Origin: CAZVEV01 sp964625865
GTDB lineage: Bacteria > Planctomycetota > Phycisphaerae > SM23-33
Assembly: GCA_964625865.1 (NCBI GenBank)
Contig: CAZVEV010000268.1
Coordinates: 1-8,771, forward strand
DNA: 8,771 nt
Reading direction: 5' to 3'
The notes below the pieces were generated by a model that was not told where the DNA came from, made no database searches, and saw nothing but the letters and a program-made list of their open reading frames with translations. Position 1 is the first letter of the stretch, and every line of letters begins with the position of its first letter. The position numbers and the translations under genes are program-made. Shown in pieces: positions 1 to 5,634 of this stretch.

Positions 1-12
1 CCCACGGCACCC
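1..12. repeat. Edge of a dispersed repeat, cut by the window start
   Basis: The first 12 bases, CCCACGGCACCC, are identical to positions 869-880, which form the outer end of the right arm of the 794-880 inverted repeat. The sequences diverge right after this block in both places, so CACCC looks like a real element boundary. This suggests the window opens inside a second copy of that element. Only 12 bases are visible, so chance identity in GC-rich DNA is possible. Confidence 0.4.
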
Positions 13-13
13 G

Positions 14-139
14 ACAATCGATACCCGCCAATCCAAAACTCCCAATCGAAAACCGGCTATCGTAAACCGCCAATCGTAAACCGCCAATCGAAAACCGCCA
101 ATCGAAAATCGCCAATCGAAAATCGACAGTCGGCAATCG
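14..139. repeat. 14-bp tandem repeat, nine units
   Basis: Nine consecutive 14-mers can be laid in register from 14 to 139. The consensus is CCAATCGAAAACCG, with A/T variation after CAATCG and C/T variation before the last CG. Units at 70-83, 84-97, 98-111 and 112-125 are nearly identical; units at 14-27, 28-41, 56-69 and 126-139 are diverged. The array is AT-richer than the surrounding DNA and lies just upstream of the promoter of the 172-aa gene. It is not a CRISPR because there are no unique spacers. It looks like a minisatellite or dispersed simple repeat; a role in binding a protein is possible but not shown. Confidence 0.8.
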
Positions 140-156
140 ACAATTGTGACATGGGC

Positions 157-185
157 TTGACCGATATATACGGAATCGCCATTAT
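157..185 (+). promoter_or_regulatory. Candidate sigma-70-type promoter for the 172-aa gene
   Basis: TTGACC (157-162) is followed after exactly 17 bp by CATTAT (180-185), matching the -35 and -10 consensus at 5 of 6 and 4 of 6 bases. Transcription would begin near 192 and leave a leader of about 40 nt before the start codon at 233. The AT-rich stretch between the 14-bp repeats and the gene supports a promoter here. The call rests on consensus matching alone. Confidence 0.4.
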
Positions 186-220
186 GGTGTTGGCGTACGA
201 CAATTCGGCTGTGTCATTTC

Positions 221-225
221 GGGAG
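221..225 (+). promoter_or_regulatory. Ribosome binding site of the 172-aa gene
   Basis: GGGAG lies 7 nt before the ATG at 233, good Shine-Dalgarno spacing. It supports this start over the next in-frame Met (codon 88). Confidence 0.6.
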
Positions 226-232
226 AGCCCTC

Positions 233-751
233 ATGGCCAAGCTGCTGAGTGACGAGACGTTTGCGGTGCGGGGCAGGCTGGTGGCGATCGACAACAGCGC
301 CCTGGTGGGGCCGCTGTTTACCCTGCGGATCCCACCCAACACGGCCGACGTCCAGCGGCCGGGCAGCTACGTGGACTTCGTCCTGCTGGACACCCACCGC
401 AAGACGCTGCAGAAACGCATCCACGTCGACGACGAACTGAGCGTGATCATCCACGCGGCCACCGCGGAGGTCGCACCCGGCGTGCAGAACGAGATGACGT
501 TCCACGTCGACCCGGCCTCCCGGTGCAAGCGGATATCTCACTGCCAGCGCATCGTCGCGGGCGTCAGCCCGATCAACGGCAAGGTCGTCGAGAACGACGC
601 CCACCACACCATCGCCGTCGACGCCGGCGCCCCGATCGTGCTGACCCTCCTGAACCACAAGCCCACCCAGACCCGCGAGGTCAAGCTCAACGCCTGGGTG
701 ACCTTCTGGCCGGTCCCGCCGACGCATGGAATCATCCTGGGTAAGGTCTGA
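233..751 (+). CDS. Hypothetical protein, 172 aa, unrecognised family
   Basis: I do not recognise this protein. It begins at an ATG with a well-placed GGGAG and ends in TGA. Codon third positions are strongly G/C, as in the neighbouring genes, so it is very probably coding. There is no signal peptide or membrane segment, so it should be cytoplasmic. The sequence alternates short hydrophobic stretches with charged turns (for example VRGRLVAID near 12-20, GPLFTLRIP near 26-34, YVDFVLLD near 46-53, KVVENDAHHTIAVDAGAPIVLTLLN near 117-141). This suggests a mainly beta-strand fold, possibly with two similar halves. Two cysteines (C98, C104) lie in a basic patch, CKRISHCQR. The C-terminus is hydrophobic and proline-rich (WVTFWPVPPTHGIILG, near 155-170). 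It converges on mutS and is flanked by repeats on both sides. Its function is unknown. Confidence 0.8.
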   Translation: MAKLLSDETFAVRGRLVAIDNSALVGPLFTLRIPPNTADVQRPGSYVDFVLLDTHRKTLQKRIHVDDELSVIIHAATAEVAPGVQNEMTFHVDPASRCKRISHCQRIVAGVSPINGKVVENDAHHTIAVDAGAPIVLTLLNHKPTQTREVKLNAWVTFWPVPPTHGIILGKV

Positions 752-755
752 ACAA

Positions 756-780
756 GGTTGAAGGTTACAGGTTGAAGGTT
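756..780. repeat. Short direct repeat GGTTGAAGGTT x2
   Basis: GGTTGAAGGTT occurs at 756-766 and again at 770-780, separated by ACA, starting 4 bp after the stop codon of the 172-aa gene. It is followed directly by GGACTGGCAGC (781-791), a motif also found at 7968-7978. It is probably part of the repeat cluster between the two convergent genes. Confidence 0.65.
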
Positions 781-793
781 GGACTGGCAGCAA

Positions 794-880
794 GGGTGCC
801 GTGGTTTGACGCGAAGCGGCAACCACGTATCGCCGGATCGTCCCGACGTGGTTGCCGCTTCGCGTCAACCCACGGCACCC
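794..880. repeat. Long inverted repeat with 35-bp arms
   Basis: Arms at 794-828 and 846-880 are reverse complements over 35 bases with one mismatch. They enclose a 17-base loop (829-845). The outer ends read GGGTGCCGTGG and its complement; the inner ends are GCAACCACGT and ACGTGGTTGC. RNA from either strand would fold into a very stable hairpin. It lies between convergent stop codons and has no U-tract, so it is not a typical intrinsic terminator, though it could block polymerase or protect 3' ends. The match of its outer end to positions 1-12 points to a dispersed, perhaps non-autonomous mobile, repeat. Confidence 0.8.
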
Positions 881-886
881 GCAAGC

Positions 887-941
887 GCGAAAAGGGGGAC
901 AGGCACCTCCGCTGCGCTGCGGAGCCAGTCCCCGTTTTCGC
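887..941. terminator. REP-like hairpin and probable bidirectional terminator
   Basis: Outer arms 887-900 and 928-941 pair over 14 bases with one mismatch. The inner arms CTCCGC (907-912) and GCGGAG (919-924) form a second stem. Read on the minus strand, an AAAA, a GGGGAC stem and then CUUUU follow the mutS stop codon at once; the last arm base (941) is part of that TAG. The layout is nearly symmetrical, so it could also end the plus-strand transcript. The asymmetric joints (AGGCAC on one side, CCA on the other) are typical of REP-type imperfect palindromes. The T-tracts are only four long, so termination is inferred. Confidence 0.55.
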
Positions 942-3571
942 TACAGTTCGCCTCGGAGTTTGCGGAGCAGGTCGAGGGCCCCCATGGGGGTCATGTTGTC
1001 CAGGTCGGCGGCTTTCAGGTCGCGGGCGATCCGGGTGGCCGGGTCAGCGAACAGCTTCATCTGGGCGGCCGCCTGTCGGGCGCGGTGGGCCAGTTCGGGC
1101 ATGCCCAGGCCGTCGGCCAGTTGGGCCTGGATCTGGGGCATGATCGTCCGGGCGCGGTCGATGACGTCCTTCGGCACGCCGGCCAGCCGCGCCACGTGCA
1201 CGCCGTAGCTCTGGTCCGTGCCGCCGGCGACGATCTTGTGCAGGAAGATCACCTCGTCGGCCCACTCGCGCACCGCGACGTTGAGGTTCTTCGTCCCGTC
1301 GAGGATCGGCTCGAGTTCGGTCAACTCGTGGTAATGCGTGGCGAACAGCGTGCGACACTTGATCTGCAGCGCGATGTACTCGCAGATCGCCCACGCCAGG
1401 GCCAGCCCGTCGCTGGTGCTCGTGCCCCGCCCCACCTCGTCCAGGATCACCAGCGACCGCGAGGAGGCGTTGTTGAGGATGTTGGCCGTCTCGACCATCT
1501 CGAGCATGAACGTGCTCAGCCCGGCCGTCAGTTCGTCGGCAGCCCCGACGCGGGTGAAGATCCGGTCGGCCAGCCCGATGGTGGCCTCCTCGGCGGGGAT
1601 GAAACTGCCCGTCTGGGCCAGAAGGACCAGCAGGGCGGTCTGGCGGATGTAGGTGCTCTTGCCCGCCATGTTCGGCCCGGTGATGATCAGCAGGCGGTCG
1701 TCTTTGGCATCCATCTCCACGTCGTTGGGCACGAACTGCTCGCGGAGCAGTTCGGCCACCACCGGGTGCTTGCCGCCAACGATGTGCAGAATATTGTCCT
1801 GCGTCACGGTGGGTCTGCGGTAGCCGCGTTCGACGGCCAGTTGGGCCAGGCCGCACAGCACGTCCAGATTCGCCAGCGCCTCGGCGGCCGCCTGCAGGGC
1901 GGGCACGTGGGCGGCCAGTTGGCGCCGCACGTCTTCGAACAGCGTATTCTCGAGCGACTTGGCCCGCTCGACCGCCGTCAGGACCTCCGTCTCGTAGGTC
2001 TTCAGTTCGTCGGTGATGTACCGTTCGGCGTTCTTGAGCGTCTGCTTGCGAACGTAGGAGGCGGGCACCTTGTCGTGGTGGGCGTGGGAGATCTCGATGT
2101 AGTACCCGAAGACCCTGTTGAAGCCGACCTTGAGGTTCGGAATCTCCAGCTCGGCAGACTGCGACGCCTGGTACTGCGCCAGCCAGTCGCGCCCCTTCGT
2201 GCCGATCGACCGCAGGCGGTCGAGTTCCGCGTCGTAGCCGGCGGCAATGACCCCGCCGTCGCGCAGGTGGTTGGGGCATTCGGCGTCGATGGCGCGGCGG
2301 ATCAGCTCGAACTGCTCGTCCAGGCCGGTCAGCCGGGGGCACAGTTCGGCGACCAGGTCCGCCGTGCACGAGGCGGCGAGGTCGACCACGTGGGGCAAGG
2401 TGCCCAGCGTCTGGCCCAGCGCCACCAGTTCGCGCGGCCTGACGCGGGCAAGGGCGATATTCGCGGCGATCCGGTCGATCTGCGACGTCTCGCGGAGCAG
2501 TTCGCGGAGGGCGTTCAGGCGCGGGCGGTCGTCGGCGGACAGTTCGGCTATCGCGTCCTGGCGGGCGACGATGGCGCTGTAGCTGGTCAGCGGGAACGTC
2601 AGCCAGCGCTCCAGCAGCCGCGCGCCCATGCCGGTCATCGTCTTGTCGATGCAGGCCAGCAGCGACCCGGCCCTGCGATTGTGGCGCAGCGTGCGGTGGA
2701 CCTCGAGGCACCGCAGCGTGTTGCCGTCGATCACCATGTGGTCCGCCCGGTCGAACTTCCGCAGCGAGCCGATGTGCGCCAGCGCGGTCTTCTGCGTCTC
2801 GCGGAGGTACTCGATGACGGCCCCGGCAGCCGAGACCGACTCGTCCCACCCGTCGAAGCCGAACCCCGCCAGCGTGGCGGCCTGGAAGTGGTCCTTCAGC
2901 GTGTCTTGTGCCGCGTGGGCGTCGAAGGCCCACGGCGGGCGGCTGGTGGCCGTCGCGGTGGTGCACTGTTTCAGCGCGTCGCGCCACGTCGGAGCGTCGC
3001 AGGGGGAGTTTTCGGGGAAGATCACCTCGGCGGGGCCTATCCGCGTCAACTCGTCCAGCAGGTGGTCGGCAGGCACGGTCATAGCCCAGAACGCTCCGCT
3101 GGACAGTTCCGCCCAGGCCAGCCCCGCCGACGGCGAGGCGCCCGCTTTGGCGGCGCTGCCCTGGAAGACGGCCGCCAGGTAGTTGCCCTCCCGCTGCTCG
3201 AGCAGCGCCTCGTCGGTCAGCGTGCCGGGGGTCACCAGGCGCACCACGTCGCGTTTGACCAGCCCCTTGGCCTTGCTCGCGTCCTCGACCTGCTCGCAGA
3301 TCGCCACGCGAAAGCCCCCCTTGACCAGGCGCGAGAGGTAGTTGTCCAGCGCGTGAAACGGGATCCCCGCCAGCGGGATCGCCGACGGCCCCTTGCTCCG
3401 CGAGGTCAGCGTCAGGCCCAGGGCGCGGCTGGCGGTCTTCGCGTCCTCGTAGAACATCTCGTAGAAGTCGCCCATGCGGAACAGCAGGATGTAGTCCGGG
3501 TACTGGTCCTTGAACGTCTTGTACTGCCGCATCGCCGGCGTATCGAGTTGCAGTGGGGTTTCCTTGCTCAT
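941..3571 (-). CDS. mutS: DNA mismatch repair protein MutS
   Basis: A full-length MutS (876 aa, usual range about 850-900) that recognises mismatches and small loops and, after ATP exchange, licenses strand excision. Visible features: the mismatch-wedge motif GDFYE with F36 and E38 (34-38); an N-terminal domain to about 125 including ITDE-equivalent TPGTLTDE (114-121); the lever and clamp region with FNRVFGYYIEIS (484-495); Walker A GPNMAGKST (632-640); Walker B VILDEVGRGTS (708-718); and the signature THYHEL with H746 (745-750). QMKLF (837-841) fits the sliding-clamp binding motif QxxLF. The C-terminus TPMGALDLLRKLRGEL matches the family ending. The ATG at 3571 puts MSKETPLQLDTPAMRQY just where relatives begin. 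There is no clear Shine-Dalgarno, and the frame stays open upstream through the assembly gap, but that extension is low-complexity. It is the third gene in line after recJ. Confidence 0.97.
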   Translation of the reverse strand: MSKETPLQLDTPAMRQYKTFKDQYPDYILLFRMGDFYEMFYEDAKTASRALGLTLTSRSKGPSAIPLAGIPFHALDNYLSRLVKGGFRVAICEQVEDASKAKGLVKRDVVRLVTPGTLTDEALLEQREGNYLAAVFQGSAAKAGASPSAGLAWAELSSGAFWAMTVPADHLLDELTRIGPAEVIFPENSPCDAPTWRDALKQCTTATATSRPPWAFDAHAAQDTLKDHFQAATLAGFGFDGWDESVSAAGAVIEYLRETQKTALAHIGSLRKFDRADHMVIDGNTLRCLEVHRTLRHNRRAGSLLACIDKTMTGMGARLLERWLTFPLTSYSAIVARQDAIAELSADDRPRLNALRELLRETSQIDRIAANIALARVRPRELVALGQTLGTLPHVVDLAASCTADLVAELCPRLTGLDEQFELIRRAIDAECPNHLRDGGVIAAGYDAELDRLRSIGTKGRDWLAQYQASQSAELEIPNLKVGFNRVFGYYIEISHAHHDKVPASYVRKQTLKNAERYITDELKTYETEVLTAVERAKSLENTLFEDVRRQLAAHVPALQAAAEALANLDVLCGLAQLAVERGYRRPTVTQDNILHIVGGKHPVVAELLREQFVPNDVEMDAKDDRLLIITGPNMAGKSTYIRQTALLVLLAQTGSFIPAEEATIGLADRIFTRVGAADELTAGLSTFMLEMVETANILNNASSRSLVILDEVGRGTSTSDGLALAWAICEYIALQIKCRTLFATHYHELTELEPILDGTKNLNVAVREWADEVIFLHKIVAGGTDQSYGVHVARLAGVPKDVIDRARTIMPQIQAQLADGLGMPELAHRARQAAAQMKLFADPATRIARDLKAADLDNMTPMGALDLLRKLRGEL

Positions 3572-3629
3572 GACGGACTGGGGATGATAGCTCGGCGCGG
3601 CGCCCGCGACAAGGCGCGAGGTGAAGCGC

Positions 3630-3791
3630 GTAGGGCGTGCGAAAAAAAAAAAAACCGGGAGGTTTGGGGGGAGGGAAAAACACGAAACAAAANNNNNNNN
3701 NNGCGGGTGGTGATGGGGGTTGGGCGTGCAACTGTTTGCAGGGGGGTGTTTGGGCGTGCCCGTTCCGGGTGAAAGTTGTTGCACGCCCTAC
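3630..3791. repeat. Inverted GGGCGTGC repeats flanking the assembly gap
   Basis: GTAGGGCGTGC at 3630-3640 is perfectly complementary to GCACGCCCTAC at 3781-3791. GGGCGTGCAAC at 3722-3732 is complementary to GTTGCACGCCC at 3778-3788. Another GGGCGTGC copy is at 3752-3759. That makes four copies of an 8-base core in 160 bp, three in one orientation and one in the other, so alternative hairpins compete. The motif looks like a dispersed intergenic repeat. Confidence 0.65.
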
Positions 3792-3804
3792 AACCTGTTT
3801 AGCG

Positions 3805-3822
3805 GTCGATCGTCAGATCGAC
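3805..3822 (-). terminator. Short hairpin downstream of recJ
   Basis: GTCGATC (3805-3811) and GATCGAC (3816-3822) form a perfect 7-bp stem with a 4-base loop, about 32 bp after the recJ stop codon. There is no U-tract behind it, so at best it is a weak terminator or a 3'-end stabiliser. Confidence 0.25.
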
Positions 3823-3854
3823 GTTCGTCGTTCGGTGGACAACAGACGACACCT

Positions 3855-5603
3855 TCACGCAGGTCGCACGTCGAGCAGTTGCAGTTGGACGGTGGTGCGC
3901 CCCTGATAGGTGTTCAGCTCGGGCGTGCCCGCCACGTCGACGGTGTTGACGCCGACGAGGTGGTCCGGCAGATCGCCCATCGCAAAGCCCACCCCGCGGA
4001 CGGTGGCGCCGTCCTGGCCCAGCACGAGGCTGACAGCCTGCCCGGACCGTCCCATCCGGCGCGGGGCGCCGATGAGCCTGCAGCCGCGGACGGCGACGAC
4101 CGGCGCGGGGTTGCCCTCGCCGAACGGCGCCAGCCTCGCCAGGTGCGACACCGCCGGGTAACTCAGCCCCGCCAGTGTGGTCTCGGCATCGACGTCGAGC
4201 ACCGTGACGGCCGGGTCGTCCGTGCGGTGGGCGCCCACGTGGTCGCTCAGGGCGGCGGCGAAGGCGGGCAGGGCCTCCTGCGTGATGCGCACGCCGGCAG
4301 CCATCGCGTGCCCGCCGAAGCCGATCAGGTGCTCCGAGCAGGCGGCAATCGCGTCGTAGAGATTCACGCCGGGGACGCTTCGTCCCGACCCGTGGCCGGC
4401 GGGGCCGGAGAAGCTGACCAGCACGGTCGGCTTGCCGAACCGCTCGACCAGTCGCGACGCGACGATGCCGATCACCCCGCCGTGCCACGTCTCGCTGCCC
4501 AGGACGATCGCGTGGGTCTCGGGCGAGTCCAGCCCGGCGGCCAGCGCCATCTCGATCGCCTCCTCGGCCAACGCGCGGTCCACCTCGCGCCGCTCGACGT
4601 TCTGGGCGTCGAGGTCGCGCGCGATCTCGCTCGCCCGTTCGGGCGAAGGATTTGTCAGCAGTTCGACGGCCTGGCGCGCGTGGCCCATCCGCCCGGCGGC
4701 GTTGAGGCGCGGAGCCAGGCGGAAGCCCACGTCGAAGGCGTCCAGGGCCTTGCCCTCAAGCCTCGCCGACGCCAGCAGGGCCCGCAGGCCCACGTGTTTC
4801 GTCGCGGCCAGCCCCCGCAGGCCGTAGACCGCCAGCACGCGGTTCTCGCCGGTTAGCGGCACGACGTCGGCGATCGTGCCCAGCGCCGCCAGCGCGGTGG
4901 CCTCCACGAGGAACGTCCGCATCTGCTCGTCGACCCGCGTCTCGCCGCAGATCTCCCGCGCCACCTGCCACGCCAGCTTGAACGCCACCCCCGCCCCGCA
5001 CAGGTTCGGGTTGGGATACTCGGCGCCGAGTCGCGGATGCACGACGGCTTCGGCTCGCGGCAGGTCCGCCCCCGGCGCGTGGTGGTCGGTAACGATCACA
5101 TCGACCCCCGCGTCGGTCGCCGCCGCCAGGGCCTCGACCGCCGAGACGCCGCAGTCGACGGTCACGATCAACCGGGCGCCGTCGGCGACCAGTGCGGCGA
5201 CGGCGTCGGCGTTGACACCGTAGCCCTCGTCGAGGCGGTGCGGAACGTACGTCTCGGCCGTCGCGCCGACCATGCTCAGACAGGCGTGGAGGATGGCCGT
5301 CGCGGTGATCCCGTCGACGTCGTAATCGCCGTAGATGACGATCTTCTCCCCCTCGGCGACGGCCCGCGCGATGCGTGTGGCGGCGTCGACGGCCCCGCCC
5401 AGCAGCGTCGGATCGTGCAGGGCCGTCAGTTGCGGGTCCATGAACGCCCGGGCCGCGTCGATCTCGCCCAGCCCGCGGTTGTGGAGCACCTGGGCGACCA
5501 GTTCGGTCGTCTGCAGCTTCCACGCCAGGTCCGCCGCGCCGTCAAACGGCTCGGCGACCTGCCAGGCGGTTGCATTCGGCATCCATGCGCGTCGCGCGGC
5601 CAT
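3855..5603 (-). CDS. recJ: Single-stranded-DNA-specific exonuclease RecJ
   Basis: RecJ degrades single-stranded DNA 5' to 3' using divalent metal ions. It acts in recombination, base excision and mismatch repair. The 582-aa product is full length for bacterial RecJ. The DHH phosphoesterase core shows motif I YGDYDVDG (91-98; D93, D95, D97), D150 in VTVDCGVS, DHH at 173-175 in VIVTDHHAPG, and D246 in LGTIADVVPL. NAAGRMGHA (301-309) follows. The DHHA1 domain carries GSGRSV (405-410) and GFGGHAMAAG (428-437). The C-terminal part (about 470-582), with LAPFGEGNPAPV at 491-502, is the OB-fold DNA-binding region. The start at 5603 is chosen because GGAG lies 10 nt upstream; the alternative Met at codon 8 has no such site. 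recJ begins 31 bp after the CstA-family gene and precedes mutS on the same strand. All catalytic residues seem intact. Confidence 0.96.
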   Translation of the reverse strand: MAARRAWMPNATAWQVAEPFDGAADLAWKLQTTELVAQVLHNRGLGEIDAARAFMDPQLTALHDPTLLGGAVDAATRIARAVAEGEKIVIYGDYDVDGITATAILHACLSMVGATAETYVPHRLDEGYGVNADAVAALVADGARLIVTVDCGVSAVEALAAATDAGVDVIVTDHHAPGADLPRAEAVVHPRLGAEYPNPNLCGAGVAFKLAWQVAREICGETRVDEQMRTFLVEATALAALGTIADVVPLTGENRVLAVYGLRGLAATKHVGLRALLASARLEGKALDAFDVGFRLAPRLNAAGRMGHARQAVELLTNPSPERASEIARDLDAQNVERREVDRALAEEAIEMALAAGLDSPETHAIVLGSETWHGGVIGIVASRLVERFGKPTVLVSFSGPAGHGSGRSVPGVNLYDAIAACSEHLIGFGGHAMAAGVRITQEALPAFAAALSDHVGAHRTDDPAVTVLDVDAETTLAGLSYPAVSHLARLAPFGEGNPAPVVAVRGCRLIGAPRRMGRSGQAVSLVLGQDGATVRGVGFAMGDLPDHLVGVNTVDVAGTPELNTYQGRTTVQLQLLDVRPA

Positions 5604-5613
5604 CGTGAGTCTG

Positions 5614-5617
5614 CTCC
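5614..5617 (-). promoter_or_regulatory. Ribosome binding site of recJ
   Basis: GGAG (minus strand) lies 10 nt before the recJ ATG, inside the 31-bp spacer after the upstream stop codon. It supports the first of two nearby in-frame Met codons and is consistent with translation from a shared transcript. Confidence 0.5.
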
Positions 5618-5634
5618 GGATTCGGTGCGGGCTT

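Larger units (their letters stand above)
3572..3854. other. recJ-mutS intergenic region with a 10-N assembly gap
   Basis: This is a 283-bp spacer between co-oriented recJ and mutS. Ten Ns lie at 3693-3702, and the true gap length is unknown. A 13-A homopolymer is at 3642-3654 with purine-rich DNA next to it. Low-complexity and inverted repeats on both sides of the gap probably explain the assembly break. No convincing mutS promoter is visible. One could lie in the missing bases, or mutS may be transcribed from the upstream genes. Confidence 0.9.

Noticed and set aside
14..139. CRISPR array
   Set aside because: The 14-bp units are contiguous with no unique spacers, and no cas gene is present.
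779..3772. Plus-strand open frame of almost 1000 codons across mutS
   Set aside because: It is antisense to a full-length MutS with intact motifs, is Arg/Gly/Val/His-rich and low in complexity, and runs through the N gap. This is a typical GC-rich shadow frame.
3572..3784. 71-codon N-terminal extension of MutS
   Set aside because: The open frame crosses the gap and the poly-A run, has no family similarity, and the ATG at 3571 fits the usual MutS N-terminus.
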